Part shown: positions 8,714 to 18,237 of the stretch, one piece after another | Numbering within the stretch: the stretch's first letter is position 1 | Layout: every line of letters begins with the position of its first letter | Assembly: GCF_014698305.1 (NCBI RefSeq) | Contig: NZ_JACJST010000006.1 | Span: forward strand, 186,001 to 250,000 | DNA: 64,000 nt | Direction: 5' to 3' | Source: Anabaena lutea FACHB-196 | GTDB lineage: Bacteria > Cyanobacteriota > Cyanobacteriia > Cyanobacteriales > Nostocaceae | Notes under the pieces: model-generated | Databases searched by the model: none | Told to the model about the DNA's origin: nothing | What the model saw: the letters and a program-made list of their open reading frames with translations, nothing else | Made by a program: the position numbers and the translations under genes

Positions 8714-10126
8714 CTATACAGCCTCGGTTAAAATTAACTCTGGCTCTTCTTCTGGCAAGCCGTAGATAGATCTGTACAGTTTATCGTATTGCTTGGCAGA
8801 ACGATACCAACTGAAGTCCTGGTTCATACCGCGTTTTTGTAATTCTTGCCATTGCGGTTTGAACCGGAAACCTTCCCAAGCGCGAATCATGCAGGTAAAA
8901 AGGTCTAAGGGTTCATAACGGTCAAAGCAATAACCAGTACCTGCCTCATTTACTGGGTCGTAATGTGATACAGTGTCCACTAATCCACCTGTACGACGGA
9001 CAATTGGTACAGAACCATAACGCAAAGCCATCATTTGACTGATACCGCAAGGTTCAAAACGGCTAGGCATTAAGAAGGCATCAGTACCAGCGTAAATACG
9101 ACGAGAAAGGGCATCGTTATACAGCAGATAAGTTGCCATGCGTCCAGGGTAGCGGGATGCGAGTTGCCACATTTGGGTTTCATAATAGCGATCGCCTGTT
9201 CCCAACAAGACAAATTGAGCATCTGTATAAGCCATAAAGCGGTCTAAAATTTGTAAAACCAAATCCAGACCTTTTTGTTCTACCAACCTACTTACCATGC
9301 CAATCAAAAAGGCACCAGAATTAACTTCTAAGCCCATTTCTTCTTGCAAAGCAATTTTGTTAGCTTTGCGTTTGTCTAGGGTCTCGGTGGTGAAAGTTTG
9401 GGTGATGTATTTATCATTGCCGGGGTTATAAACTTCAGTATCTATACCGTTGATAATCCCTGATAACTTACCGCTGATAAAAGACAACAAACCTTCGATT
9501 TGTTCTCCGTAAGCAGGGGTTTTAATTTGCTCTGCATAAGTCGGAGAAACTGTATTCACCTTGTTGGCAAACTGAACTGCGGCCGCCATTGTATTGTGTC
9601 CTTGCATATACCAGGGACACCAAGTAATTTTCTCCAAATACCAACGCCAAGGCCCTTGATATGCCAAGTTATGAATGGTAAAGACGGTGGTGATATCTGG
9701 AGATTGGTTCAACCATACTGGCAACATTCCTGTGTGCCAATCGTGACAATGGACAATTTCCGGTTTCCAGTAATTCCAGCAAAATTCCGCTGCACCATTA
9801 GAAAATAAGGTAAATCTCCAATCTTCATCTTCTCCACCATAAATCCGGCGGGGTAGAAAGACTGGATGTCCAAATAAATACAAGGGAACATCAGTACCAG
9901 GTAGAACAGTTTCGTAAACGGCAAACTCCTGGAACATTGCATATCCGCGCCATATCGGTTCTTTAGGAACCTCCATTTTGTCTGGGAGAAAGCCATAGTA
10001 AGGCAAAAATACCCGTACATCATGTCCCATTTCTCTTAAGACTTTGGGTAATGCACCTACAACATCACCCATTCCGCCAACTTTGGCAATGGGAGCAGCT
10101 TCCGCTGCAACAAATAAAATTTTCAT
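8714..10126 (-). CDS. glgA: Glycogen synthase (ADP-glucose), cyanobacterial GlgA1 type
   Basis: A 470-residue GT5 glycosyltransferase that extends glycogen from ADP-glucose in the cytosol. It begins [20 protein letters not shown] with the KVGG sugar-nucleotide motif, contains [13 protein letters not shown] and [11 protein letters not shown], and near the C-terminus [15 protein letters not shown] and [10 protein letters not shown], all diagnostic of GlgA. The start is the ATG at 10126. The frame continues 24 codons upstream, but these are encoded by tandem GATTTTG heptamers and give a repetitive NPKSKI peptide, so they are not protein. It closely follows the GlgA1 form of Synechocystis. Confidence 0.96.
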   Translation of the reverse strand: MKILFVAAEAAPIAKVGGMGDVVGALPKVLREMGHDVRVFLPYYGFLPDKMEVPKEPIWRGYAMFQEFAVYETVLPGTDVPLYLFGHPVFLPRRIYGGEDEDWRFTLFSNGAAEFCWNYWKPEIVHCHDWHTGMLPVWLNQSPDITTVFTIHNLAYQGPWRWYLEKITWCPWYMQGHNTMAAAVQFANKVNTVSPTYAEQIKTPAYGEQIEGLLSFISGKLSGIINGIDTEVYNPGNDKYITQTFTTETLDKRKANKIALQEEMGLEVNSGAFLIGMVSRLVEQKGLDLVLQILDRFMAYTDAQFVLLGTGDRYYETQMWQLASRYPGRMATYLLYNDALSRRIYAGTDAFLMPSRFEPCGISQMMALRYGSVPIVRRTGGLVDTVSHYDPVNEAGTGYCFDRYEPLDLFTCMIRAWEGFRFKPQWQELQKRGMNQDFSWYRSAKQYDKLYRSIYGLPEEEPELILTEAV

Positions 10127-10141
10127 GGTAATTGGTAATTC

Positions 10142-10180
10142 GATTTTGGATTTTGGATTTTGGATTTTGGATTTTGGATT
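10142..10180. repeat. Tandem heptamer repeat (GATTTTG)
   Basis: More than five consecutive GATTTTG units in the leader of glgA (between its start and the hemC stop), followed by CAAATCG units near 10194-10215. In the glgA frame these units stay open and create a false N-terminal extension. Confidence 0.9.
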
Positions 10181-10254
10181 GATTAACTCAAATCGCAAAT
10201 CGCAAATCGCAAATTTTTGTTTTGCCTGTTACCTATTGTGTGTAACCTATCACC

Positions 10255-11226
10255 TTATGAGCCGCGTTGGATATCGGTAAAGATTTCCTCCAAAATTTCT
10301 GTAGCGCCTTGTTGGCGTAGAATACTGGCTAGTTCTGCTCCTAATTTTTCGGCATCGGCAGCTGCACCTGTAACAGTATCTTTAACGAGTCGTTGACCAT
10401 CAACGCTGGCAACTAGACCTTTTAGTGTTAATTCATCACCCTTGATTTCTGTATTTACACCAATGGGAACTTGGCAACCGCCTTCTAAAACTCGTAAAAA
10501 TGATCTTTCAGCTAAACAGCGATCGCGTGTTTGTGGGTGTTCAATGGCTTTCAGTAAAGAAATTACTTCAGTGTCATCAGCACGACATTCAATCCCTAAA
10601 GCACCTTGTCCGACTGCATGGAGAGAGATTTCTGGGGGGAGAATTTGGTGAATGCGATCGCTCATTTCCAATCTTTCTAAACCAGCTACCGCTAAAATTA
10701 AAGCATCATATTCACCTTTATCCAGTTTTTCCATGCGTGTAATTAAGTTGCCCCGAACATCTTTAAATGTAAAATGAGGGAACTTATGGCGTAACTGTGC
10801 CAGTCTTCGTAGGGAAGAAGTACCAATCACCGCACCTGCTGGTAAAGTCTCGATTATTTGCTGACCTTTATACTTTTCATGCAGCACCACCGCGTCTGCG
10901 GGGTTTTCCCGTTCTGTAATAGCTGCTAGTGTTAATCCTTCTGGTAAGTTCGTGGGTAGATCCTTGAGAGAATGTACAGCAAAATCAATCTCTTTATTGA
11001 TCATTCCCAGTTCCAATTCCTTGGTAAATAGTCCTTTATCGCCAATTTTGGCCAATGCTACATCCAAGATTTTGTCCCCTTGGGTAGACATGGTATGGAC
11101 TTCAAAAGTAATGTCGGGAAAGCTTTTCTGGAGTTGCTCCTGTACCCAGTATGTTTGAACTAGAGCAAGTTGGCTTTTACGTGAACCAATACGAATAGTG
11201 CGTGCAGGACTAGAAACTGAAGTCAT
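10255..11226 (-). CDS. hemC: Hydroxymethylbilane synthase (porphobilinogen deaminase)
   Basis: A 323-residue cytosolic enzyme that links four porphobilinogens to hydroxymethylbilane, feeding haem, chlorophyll and phycobilin synthesis. It has [15 protein letters not shown] at the start, HSLKDLPT, the arginine-rich [12 protein letters not shown], and [11 protein letters not shown] with the Cys that anchors the dipyrromethane cofactor. The start at ATG 11226 ([14 protein letters not shown]) is preferred over an upstream codon 8 residues earlier. It lies upstream of glgA on the same strand, separated by heptamer repeats, so co-transcription is possible but not shown. Confidence 0.96.
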   Translation of the reverse strand: MTSVSSPARTIRIGSRKSQLALVQTYWVQEQLQKSFPDITFEVHTMSTQGDKILDVALAKIGDKGLFTKELELGMINKEIDFAVHSLKDLPTNLPEGLTLAAITERENPADAVVLHEKYKGQQIIETLPAGAVIGTSSLRRLAQLRHKFPHFTFKDVRGNLITRMEKLDKGEYDALILAVAGLERLEMSDRIHQILPPEISLHAVGQGALGIECRADDTEVISLLKAIEHPQTRDRCLAERSFLRVLEGGCQVPIGVNTEIKGDELTLKGLVASVDGQRLVKDTVTGAAADAEKLGAELASILRQQGATEILEEIFTDIQRGS

Positions 11227-11415
11227 AAAACTATATGTCAAACCAGGCAATAAATTAGCATTTATCTAGACTACCGCAGGGAGTGACTTACTTGATTGAA
11301 CTAACGTCTTTACATTTGTTTACATTTTTGCTAAGACAACAACAGCCTCAAGGCTGGTAAAACTTTAAGTATATTTTGAAATATCAGATTTTCAATCATT
11401 TACTTGTATGCTTAT

Positions 11416-11715
11416 ATGCAGAATTTTTCAGCTACTATAATAACGATTGATATTAGCACCATGTCGATCATGGTTAGTGTGGCATCTATTTTGCAATCAA
11501 TCACACTGGTATTTTTATTTTTCTTAGCTAATGAATACCGGGGAATTAGTATTTATACTATGGGTGCAGGATTGTCTGCTCTGGGATTTCTCATTTTCCC
11601 TATTCGCTTCTTAGTGTCAGATAAATTATTACCATTAAATCTACGGTTTTTGGGTAACTTATTTATTACCTGCGCTCAATTGCATTTGATACTTATGCAG
11701 ATGCTGCTTCAATAA
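11416..11715 (+). CDS. Small membrane protein resembling the N-terminal sensor part of GGDEF-type proteins (probably truncated)
   Basis: About 99 residues from the ATG at 11416, with three predicted hydrophobic segments: VSVASILQSITLVFLFFLA, YTMGAGLSALGFLIFPI and LGNLFITCAQLHLILM. The pattern of helix, YRG-like turn, Gly-rich helix ending GFLI.P.R and final helix resembles the membrane input region of diguanylate cyclases, but no catalytic domain follows: the frame stops at 11715 and downstream DNA has no continuation in another frame. It could be a decayed sensor or a free-standing membrane protein. Confidence 0.4.
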   Translation: MQNFSATIITIDISTMSIMVSVASILQSITLVFLFFLANEYRGISIYTMGAGLSALGFLIFPIRFLVSDKLLPLNLRFLGNLFITCAQLHLILMQMLLQ

Positions 11716-11851
11716 TATTAATCGAGTGACATCATCAATTTCAGATAAATTGAAAACTTATTAAATTTAAAATTCAATTTGGATTTTACAAACATCATTA
11801 TATTTTCTTTGTTATAATTAATTTAGCAATAATTCAGGTTTTAAACCCGTC

Positions 11852-12208
11852 ATGGTATTACTTCAAGAATTATCTGAACTATTACAAGCTGAAGATCCAG
11901 AAGAACGGCAAACTATAGGACTCCTATTTGAATTTTGAACAAAACTCCGTATACCTTGATTCCTTCTTCTCTGTTAAGAGTTCCCTGTTCCCTACCTCTA
12001 CAAGTAAATTCAGAAACTAAACCGGATTCCTATATCACTGGCGTTAAGTGGGAAAATTATGAAGCTTTACTCAATGATTTAGGTGACAGTCTGCAATATA
12101 GAGTTACATATTTAGATGGAGTCATAGAAAGCGCAATATGTAATAGCCGATGATCCTTTAGATGCGGCCATAGCCTTTCGGAAGAAAATTAGAGAAATGG
12201 CAGATTAG
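11852..12208 (+). pseudogene. Gene debris: small ORF start, Uma2-like fragment and orphan C-terminus
   Basis: Three pieces in series. An ATG at 11852 begins MVLLQELSELLQAEDPEERQ and stops at 11938. A frame at 11935-12153 with no ATG contains DSYITGVKWENYEALLNDL and YRVTYLDGVIE, matching the N-terminal part of Uma2-family (DUF820) PD-(D/E)XK proteins, then breaks. A last frame ending at the TAG 12206-12208 reads IADDPLDAAIAFRKKIREMAD. The first and last pieces could be the two halves of one small gene split by the Uma2 fragment. None is likely to be functional. The rest of 11716-12280 shows nothing else. Confidence 0.55.
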
Positions 12209-12280
12209 ATATATCATCACTATGTTTTTTAACTCATTTTCAGCGATACTAAGATAGTACAATTTTTCTAGTATTTTCCC

Positions 12281-13027
12281 ATGTTTCAAATATTTCACAC
12301 CCTGCGTATCTGGGCAATTTGTAGCTTATTATGTTTGAGTCTTAGCTGGTCACTTCCTGCTCAAGCTGATACCAAAATTGATCCCCAATTAGAACAGCAA
12401 GTACTAAAAATTATCCGCCAACACCCAGAAATAATTATCGAATCTGTGCAAGCATATCAACAAGAACAGCAGCAGCAAGTACAGCAAGCAAGACAGGCTT
12501 TTTTACAGGATTTCCAAACTAATACTCCAGCCGTAATAGGTGATTCTCCCACCACAGGTTCGACACAATCAAAAACTATCCTAATCGAGTTTTCTGACTT
12601 TGAATGTCCCTATTGTGCCGAAGCAAATAAAACTTTGAAAGACTTGTTAGCAAAGTATCCAAATAAATTTACTTTAGTTTATAAACATTTGCCACTAGCT
12701 CAAATTCATGACCAAGCTTTACCAGCAGCAAAAGCAGCTTGGGCAGCATTACAACAAGGTAAATTTTGGCAATATCAAGATGCTTTATTTACTAACCAAA
12801 AGCAGCTAGGTGAAACTTTATATTTAGATATTGCTAACAATCTAAAATTGGATTTAGCAAAATTTAAAGCTGATCTAAATGTGGCTGAGGAAGCAATTAA
12901 AAAAGACCTGCAAATGGCTTATAAATTGGGACTTGCTGGCACACCTTCCTTCATACTCAATAGTAATAATTTGGCAAGACCAATTCAACTATCGGAAATC
13001 GAGAAGATATTGACAACTGAGAAGTAA
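12281..13027 (+). CDS. Periplasmic DsbA-family thiol:disulfide oxidoreductase
   Basis: A 248-residue exported protein. Residues 1-29 form a signal peptide ending LPAQAD; an acidic/Gln-rich helical region (about 33-75) follows; then a thioredoxin-fold DsbA-like domain begins near 97 (TILIEFSDFECPYCAEANK) with the redox CPYC at 109-112 and the cis-proline GTPSF near the C-terminus. This is the Com1/DsbA-type architecture used to oxidise or isomerise disulfides in the periplasm. No DsbB or VKOR partner is visible in the window. The start ATG has no strong ribosome binding site, but the signal peptide fixes it. Confidence 0.9.
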   Translation: MFQIFHTLRIWAICSLLCLSLSWSLPAQADTKIDPQLEQQVLKIIRQHPEIIIESVQAYQQEQQQQVQQARQAFLQDFQTNTPAVIGDSPTTGSTQSKTILIEFSDFECPYCAEANKTLKDLLAKYPNKFTLVYKHLPLAQIHDQALPAAKAAWAALQQGKFWQYQDALFTNQKQLGETLYLDIANNLKLDLAKFKADLNVAEEAIKKDLQMAYKLGLAGTPSFILNSNNLARPIQLSEIEKILTTEK

Positions 13028-13040
13028 TCCCAATTGAATC

Positions 13041-13172
13041 TGAGGTTGCACAAAATCAGATAATCCATGAATTCATCTGGTATTTATTTGCGTACTCTCG
13101 TAGAAAACACTCTACAGATATCTATATCTATAGATAGTTGTCGTCCTGGAAATCTGATTTTATGCAACTTCA
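13041..13172. repeat. Fold-back (MITE-like) element, copy 2
   Basis: A 132-bp non-coding segment with 21-bp terminal inverted repeats matching at 19 positions (TGAGGTTGCACAAAATCAGA at the left, TCTGATTTTATGCAACTTCA at the right). The interior ATCTGGTATTTATTTGCGTA corresponds to ATCTGCATTTATCTGCGTA of the copy at 8320-8447. It starts 14 bases after the stop of the DsbA-like gene. Confidence 0.78.
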
Positions 13173-13320
13173 TCAGAAAAAAGGTATAACACTTTATCCT
13201 TTATATATAATAGTCACAATGCCCTTACTTTAGAAAAGTGGGGCTTTTCAGAACTTGGTGCAGGTGTTGGTTAATCTCTTAACATAGAAATTGATCGAAA
13301 TTAAATTGTGAGGTTATTAA

Positions 13321-14025
13321 ATGCGGAAGTTGGGATTTTGGATATTTTTGCCGATTACTCTAGGAGCTAGTTTTTATCATCAACTACTGCAATCTAGACA
13401 ATCAACAGCACAATTAACTCCAGATATAGTTGAGCATAATAATTCAACTTTGTTAGCACAGAAAAGTTACTTGTCACCGTTAGAACAACAAGTGATTGAT
13501 GAAACTAACAAAGTCAGAACTAATCCTCAGTCATACTTACCCATCTTAGAAAACTATAAAAAACGCTTTGAGGGTAATAAAGTCAAAATTTCTAACAATA
13601 CCTATTTAATTACCCAAGAAGGAGTAAAACCAGTTAACGAAGCGATCGCATTTCTCAAATCAGTCCGTCCTGTCGGTGCATTAAAAGCCTCTAAGGGAAT
13701 GTCTTTAGGTGCTAAAGATCACGTCAAAGATCAAGGGGCAAAAGGTTATACAGGACATAATGGTAGTGATGGTAGTACTTCTGCCAGTCGCATTAATCGT
13801 TATGGTAAATGGCAAACCACCGCTGGGGAAAACATTAGCTATGGTATCAACAATGGACAAGATATCGTCATGCAATTAATTATTGATGATGGTGTACCCG
13901 GACGTGGTCATCGAAAAAACATTTTTAACCCGGCTTTTAAGGTGACAGGTGTCGCTTACGGTTCCCATAAATCCTATAGAAATATGTGTGTAATTACTTA
14001 TGCAGGCGGCTACATCGAAAAATAA
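13321..14025 (+). CDS. CAP (SCP/PR1)-domain secreted protein
   Basis: A 234-residue protein with an N-terminal hydrophobic signal or anchor (residues 4-20) and a CAP domain from about 55. It shows [46 protein letters not shown], and [20 protein letters not shown], which include the His and Glu of the CAP cleft. Bacterial CAP proteins are secreted and of varied or unknown role. The start ATG has a good upstream GAGG. It is followed 19 bases later by an alpha/beta hydrolase on the same strand, possibly one transcript. Confidence 0.87.
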   Translation: MRKLGFWIFLPITLGASFYHQLLQSRQSTAQLTPDIVEHNNSTLLAQKSYLSPLEQQVIDETNKVRTNPQSYLPILENYKKRFEGNKVKISNNTYLITQEGVKPVNEAIAFLKSVRPVGALKASKGMSLGAKDHVKDQGAKGYTGHNGSDGSTSASRINRYGKWQTTAGENISYGINNGQDIVMQLIIDDGVPGRGHRKNIFNPAFKVTGVAYGSHKSYRNMCVITYAGGYIEK

Positions 14026-14044
14026 ACAGGAGTAATGGCAAGTA

Positions 14045-14887
14045 ATGAGCGGCTATAATTCTGAATCTGTAGTACCTCTTAACGTTTACATCCAAGGTCA
14101 AGGATTTCCGATTCTGGGTTTACATGGTCATCCGGGAACTGGTCGCAATCTTTCTCTGTTTACAAATCATTTATCAAAACGCTTTCAAACATTTGCCCCA
14201 GATTTGCGAGGATACGGCAAAAGTCGCTGTCATAGCAAATTTGAAATGCAAGACCATTTAGATGACTTAGAAGCTCTCCTAGACCGCTTTCAAATTGAAA
14301 AATGTTTAGTATTGGGATGGTCGCTAGGTGGTATTTTGGCGATGGAATTGGCACTCCGCCTACCACAGCGTGTAACCGGGCTAATTTTAGTAGCAACTTC
14401 AGCTAGACCTTGGGGCAATCATCCCCCTATTTATTGGCAGGATAATGTCTATACCGCTATTGCGGGGCTATTAAACTATATCAAACCTGGTTGGCAGTGG
14501 AATATTGAAACTTTTGGCAAGCGATCGCTCTTTCGTTATCTAATCCAACAACACACAACCGCCGCTTACGGTTACATTGCCAAAGAAGCCATACACGCCT
14601 ATTTACAAACCTCTCCTCATGCCACCCGCGCCCTCTATAGCGCCATTAAAGCTGGCTATAACCGACTTCCAGACCTACTACAGATCGAATGCCCTAGTTT
14701 AGTACTTGCTGGTTCCCAAGATCGCCACATCACAGCTGATTCCAGCTTAGAAACTGCACGACATCTCAAAAACTCTCAGTGGCAATGTTACCCAAACACA
14801 GCCCATCTTTTCCCCTGGGAAATTCCCCAACAGTTGCTATCTGATATTGACAATTGGCTAGAAGCACACCCGCAGGTAATTAAATAA
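14045..14887 (+). CDS. Alpha/beta-fold hydrolase
   Basis: A 280-residue alpha/beta hydrolase without a signal peptide. The oxyanion region is LHGHPGTGRN, the nucleophile elbow is GWSLGG, the acid is probably the Asp in LAGSQDRHI, and the catalytic His is in NTAHLFPWE. Substrate cannot be read from the sequence; relatives include esterases, haloperoxidase-like and lyase-type members. The start at 14045 is chosen because an ATG ten bases earlier is in another frame and stops after seven codons. It may be co-transcribed with the CAP-domain gene. Confidence 0.88.
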   Translation: MSGYNSESVVPLNVYIQGQGFPILGLHGHPGTGRNLSLFTNHLSKRFQTFAPDLRGYGKSRCHSKFEMQDHLDDLEALLDRFQIEKCLVLGWSLGGILAMELALRLPQRVTGLILVATSARPWGNHPPIYWQDNVYTAIAGLLNYIKPGWQWNIETFGKRSLFRYLIQQHTTAAYGYIAKEAIHAYLQTSPHATRALYSAIKAGYNRLPDLLQIECPSLVLAGSQDRHITADSSLETARHLKNSQWQCYPNTAHLFPWEIPQQLLSDIDNWLEAHPQVIK

Positions 14888-15120
14888 TTCGTAATTCGTA
14901 ATTCGTAATTCGTAATAGTGCCTACGGTCCCGCTAGGGATACGTAATTAAGTTTTGTAATGGGGATTTAACCCCAACACAAAGCTTACCGGCTATAGAAC
15001 CGGGGGACTTAAACCCACGGTATTTGGTTAAAGTTTAGACTTTGAATTTTGATTTGGATTTTGAATTGTTATTGTCATCATTCCCAGAACCAGTCTGAGA
15101 AAGATGACCGCCTAATGATT
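14885..15120. repeat. TTCGTAA heptamers and hairpin repeats
   Basis: Four tandem TTCGTAA units start at the stop of the hydrolase gene and lead into AGTGCCTACGG...GGGATACGTAATTAA, then GGGGATTTAACCCC and GGGGGACTTAAACCCACGG hairpin-type repeats. A rearranged, inverted version of the first part is at 35925-36008. Confidence 0.7.
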
Positions 15121-15124
15121 ACTT

Positions 15125-15427
15125 TTAAACTTGACCGCTAAAGGCAGGCTTTACTTTACGGTCAATCCTTTCCCCCAAGTCTTCAGCAATAGTCAAAACA
15201 TAAGGTTTGCACCGCTTGACATTGACCATAATGCCTTGCGCTTCTTCAATTTCCAAATCTTCTACGTAGCCTTTACTGGCGGTTATTGCCTCTACTGAGC
15301 TGAGAAATGGACCGAAATAGTATGTGCAACGAGGATTCTGGGTAACAATCTCTACCCACCAAGCTAATCCTAAACCGTTGGCTATACTAATCAGCCCTTC
15401 TTTAAGGTTATGCCAAATTGTTTTCAT
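15125..15427 (-). CDS. DUF1816 domain protein
   Basis: A cyanobacterial protein of 100 residues from the ATG at 15427 (a GTG three codons upstream is possible). It carries the DUF1816 signature: AWWVEIVTQNPRCTYYFGPF, a Ser/Ala helix (SVEAITASKGYVEDL), then EEAQGI and a basic end. The domain also occurs in or near phycobilisome-linked and stress proteins, but no function is established. There is no neighbour with a clear link. Confidence 0.85.
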   Translation of the reverse strand: MKTIWHNLKEGLISIANGLGLAWWVEIVTQNPRCTYYFGPFLSSVEAITASKGYVEDLEIEEAQGIMVNVKRCKPYVLTIAEDLGERIDRKVKPAFSGQV

Positions 15428-15515
15428 GGTTTTCACCAGTTTATAAACGTATTACAGGGTGTTCAACAATATGTTGGATTTATTCTCTGTTACATTTCTT
15501 TATACTCTTTTCGGC

Positions 15516-16499
15516 CTATTTTTTCAAAGAAATTGTACGTAGTTTATCAAGATAGTGAGTATTTAACGAACGTTGCCGATAAATTTCATAAAGCGCCATA
15601 CCCGCTGCCACTGATGCATTCAGGCTGGGAGTCTTACCCTGTAAAGGTATTGATACTAAAACATCGCAACCACGTTGTGTCAACATACTAAGACCTTCGC
15701 CTTCAGCACCAATTACCAAAACACTAGGGCCACTGAAAGTTACTGTATGCAAAGGTTCGCTACCTGCCGCCGCAGTTCCATAAATCCAGAAGCCAGCTTC
15801 TTTGAGTTGTTCTAAAGCACGGCTGAGGTTGACGACTCTAGATACAGAAAAGTTTTCTAAAGCACCTGCTGCCACTTTAACCACCGTAGAAGTGATCCCG
15901 GAAGCCCTTCTTTGGGGAATAACTAATCCTTGAGCGCCTATGGCTTCGGCTGTGCGAATAATTGCACCCAAGTTATGGGGGTCAGTGATCCCATCAGCGA
16001 CAACAATTACAGGATCTGAGACAGATTTTGTCTGTTCAATTAAATCTTCTATTTCTACGTAGGCATAAGGAGCAATTTGGGCTGCTATTCCTTGGTGATT
16101 AGCCCCTTCAGTGATTTGGTCTAACCGCTTGGGATCAACTTCATCAATAACTGAGCCATTTTCTTTAGCTTGGAGGATCAAATGATGAAAACGATGGTCA
16201 TAGCGAAGGCGAGTAGTAATCCAGATGCGGTTGAGATTACGTTGACTTTCCAACGCACTTAATACTGGATGACGACCGTAGATGAGATCATGATCTTTAT
16301 CTTGATCTTCTGCGGGTTTGATGACTGGGGAGGGCAGGGAAATGTGATGAGGTATACGTGGTTTACTAGAGATGGGTTTGCTTTCTCCCTGGGCTTGATG
16401 GCGAATCGGGTTAGCAATCACGCGTTTACCCTTAATTTTCACGGGTTGTCCACGTTTGGGTTCACTAGCACTATTGATTTTTCTTGGTTGATTTGTCAT
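15516..16499 (-). CDS. rlmB: TrmH/SpoU-family 23S rRNA (guanosine-2'-O-)-methyltransferase RlmB
   Basis: About 327 residues from ATG 16499. A basic, low-complexity N-terminal extension (about 80 residues) precedes the substrate-binding domain, [13 protein letters not shown], and the SpoU knot domain: [47 protein letters not shown] and [17 protein letters not shown], the three AdoMet-binding motifs of trefoil-knot methyltransferases. It should 2'-O-methylate a guanosine in 23S rRNA. It lies 97 bases downstream of mini-RNase III on the same strand, a pairing also found in Bacillus, which suggests joint rRNA maturation. Confidence 0.93.
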   Translation of the reverse strand: MTNQPRKINSASEPKRGQPVKIKGKRVIANPIRHQAQGESKPISSKPRIPHHISLPSPVIKPAEDQDKDHDLIYGRHPVLSALESQRNLNRIWITTRLRYDHRFHHLILQAKENGSVIDEVDPKRLDQITEGANHQGIAAQIAPYAYVEIEDLIEQTKSVSDPVIVVADGITDPHNLGAIIRTAEAIGAQGLVIPQRRASGITSTVVKVAAGALENFSVSRVVNLSRALEQLKEAGFWIYGTAAAGSEPLHTVTFSGPSVLVIGAEGEGLSMLTQRGCDVLVSIPLQGKTPSLNASVAAGMALYEIYRQRSLNTHYLDKLRTISLKK

Positions 16500-16596
16500 G
16501 GAAGTATTTGATGTGAACAAAAGGGTGAGCATCACGATGATCTCAATTTAATGAACCATTACGACAGATTTTCCTATCAGCAGATGTAGCTTCTGA

Positions 16597-17079
16597 CTAT
16601 CTCTCTAGATGGAGTTTTTGTAATAGTTCCGTTAAACGTGGATGATCTGTGAGGTATAGATAGCCAACTAAAGTTTCTAGACTAGTTGCTTGTTGATAAA
16701 TTTCAGGATTAAGTCGCTTAGGACGGCTTGTAACAGCGTTGCGACCTCTACGGACAATTTCTAACTCGTTACTCCTCAAGTGAGGAATCAGCGATCGCAA
16801 ATGTAGCGCTTGTGTTTCCGCTCTGACCTGCGCCACTACCGAACGATGGTAAATTTCTGACCGCTGTTGTGGCCACAGGTAATATATTCTAACATAAAGT
16901 TCGTAAATTGCATCGCCCAAATAAGCCAAAGCCGAAGGAGAAATCTGTTTAATTTGTGCCGGGGATATTTGCTGGGCTAATTCTGCTGTCTTTACTAACA
17001 ATTCTGTTATGTCTGATGAATCTTCTATGGTAGATTCACCTTCTTCTTGATTTAATCGCTGTTCCTCCTGTGAATTCAC
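16597..17079 (-). CDS. mrnC: Mini-ribonuclease 3 (23S rRNA maturation)
   Basis: A 160-residue protein with only the RNase III catalytic domain and no double-stranded RNA-binding domain. The first 30 residues are acidic; then come PSALAYLGDAIYELYVR (signature with catalytic acids), HRSVVAQVRAETQALHL, and RRGRNAVTSRPKRLNPEIYQ, the basic stretch typical of Mini-III, ending ATSLETLVGYLYL. It trims 23S rRNA ends in Bacillus; the same role is inferred here. rlmB follows on the same strand. Confidence 0.93.
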   Translation of the reverse strand: MNSQEEQRLNQEEGESTIEDSSDITELLVKTAELAQQISPAQIKQISPSALAYLGDAIYELYVRIYYLWPQQRSEIYHRSVVAQVRAETQALHLRSLIPHLRSNELEIVRRGRNAVTSRPKRLNPEIYQQATSLETLVGYLYLTDHPRLTELLQKLHLER

Positions 17080-17781
17080 AAGTTAATCATTCCTTGACTG
17101 ACTTTGGGTAGATTATTTTCGCCCACATTTTTCTGTGATAATTATCAGTTGCTGATGTACTGAGAATATATAGCACTAGTAATAATTACTAAATATTTGT
17201 TTATTTTTGGCGATTGGAAGTTGATATCTAGAGATATCTGGACACAAAAACCTTTCAACGTACTTCGCGGGGTTTACGCGTAACTCGTCATTATTCAAAC
17301 TGAGTATGCCAATTCTATAATTTTCCTGGGATAATTAGTATAAATCGTAATTGAACTTTCAAACATATAACTTTTAGCAGATGGAATTCCTATTTAATTT
17401 TTGTTGCATAGCGCTTCATTGCCACGCCAGCAGTCAGTAATCCAACCGGATTCCCCTAATACACAACGACGTGAGTCAACTAAACCGGTTCAAGGAGACA
17501 GGAGTTGAAAGGCAGGAGGCAGGAGGCTTTCTTAGAGGGGGATTCAAACCCACCTCTAATTGTTCGCCCTTGGCGTTCCCGAAGGGTAGACTGCCAAATC
17601 ACAAGATTGTGGCGGAGGGACTTAAACCCAAATGGTCGAGGCAAAAAGGTATTGTTCTTAGGGAAAAATTTTCCTTTCTGCCTCCTGCTCTCTGCCTTCT
17701 GCCTCGCCCGAAGGGCTGTTAAAAATTAAGCTATCCGATGTTGAATCTGTATAGCCAAATTGATTCTCTTTAGTCAAGCAA
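17080..17781. other. 702-bp intergenic region with a fold-back GGCAGGAGG element
   Basis: The first 350 bases are AT-rich and featureless. From about 17508 to 17722 there is a long repeat-derived block: GGCAGGAGGCAGGAGG near 17511-17526 opposed by TGCCTCCTGCTCTCTGCC near 17689-17706, with GGGGGATTCAAACCC and GGGACTTAAACCC motifs inside. Open frames over the block are produced by the repeats and have no protein character. Confidence 0.55.
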
Positions 17782-18126
17782 TCAAGATGACTTGATGTTT
17801 TCTAGAGCCGCATCAACCGTGGGTTGAAGAGCGAGAAACTTCTCTAAGCGAACAAGCTTGACTGTTTGAGTGACACGAGCATTGGTGACAATTTGCAAAG
17901 TGCCTGTGGCGGTCTGAGCTTGCTTGGCTAACTGTACCAGCGCACCTAAACCAGAGCTATCAACAAAGTCAATTTGTGAGAGATCCAGAATGATGTGCTT
18001 TGGACCTTCGTCAATTTTACTGCCCAGTACCTTGCGAAAGGTCGGCTCAGAAAAAGCGTCTAACAAACCTGTGAGGCGGAATAGCTGACAGTTATCCCGG
18101 ATTTCGCGAGTGCCTCTCAGGCTCAC
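17782..18126 (-). CDS. STAS-domain anti-sigma factor antagonist
   Basis: About 114 residues forming a single STAS domain: CQLFRLTGLLDAFSEPTF, then the key loop IILDLSQIDFVDSSGLGAL, where the DSSG Ser is the usual phosphorylation site, and a LVRLEKFLAL helix. Such proteins bind anti-sigma kinases and are switched by phosphorylation in stress signalling. The start is uncertain: GTG at 18126 has no close ribosome binding site, while a strong AGGAGGG (near 18156) sits just before in-frame ATT codons, about ten codons upstream. No partner switch kinase is adjacent. Confidence 0.88.
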   Translation of the reverse strand: MSLRGTREIRDNCQLFRLTGLLDAFSEPTFRKVLGSKIDEGPKHIILDLSQIDFVDSSGLGALVQLAKQAQTATGTLQIVTNARVTQTVKLVRLEKFLALQPTVDAALENIKSS

Positions 18127-18237
18127 GGTTAGATTTAGTGGTTCAGCAATAATTCCCTCCTCGTCCTTTTGACTGAAAGTAAACGCTCAAGTATAGATGG
18201 TTTTGGCGTAAATTGTCTAGTTTGGGGATTGGGGATT

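Noticed and set aside
8437-8765. Several short frames upstream of the glgA end
   Set aside because: They use the terminal repeat of the fold-back element and CTCCGCGTC units; no two agree in frame and none has a ribosome binding site.
17471-17729. Two overlapping plus-strand frames
   Set aside because: Both are built from GGCAGGAGG and GGACTTAAACCC repeats and share no features with proteins.
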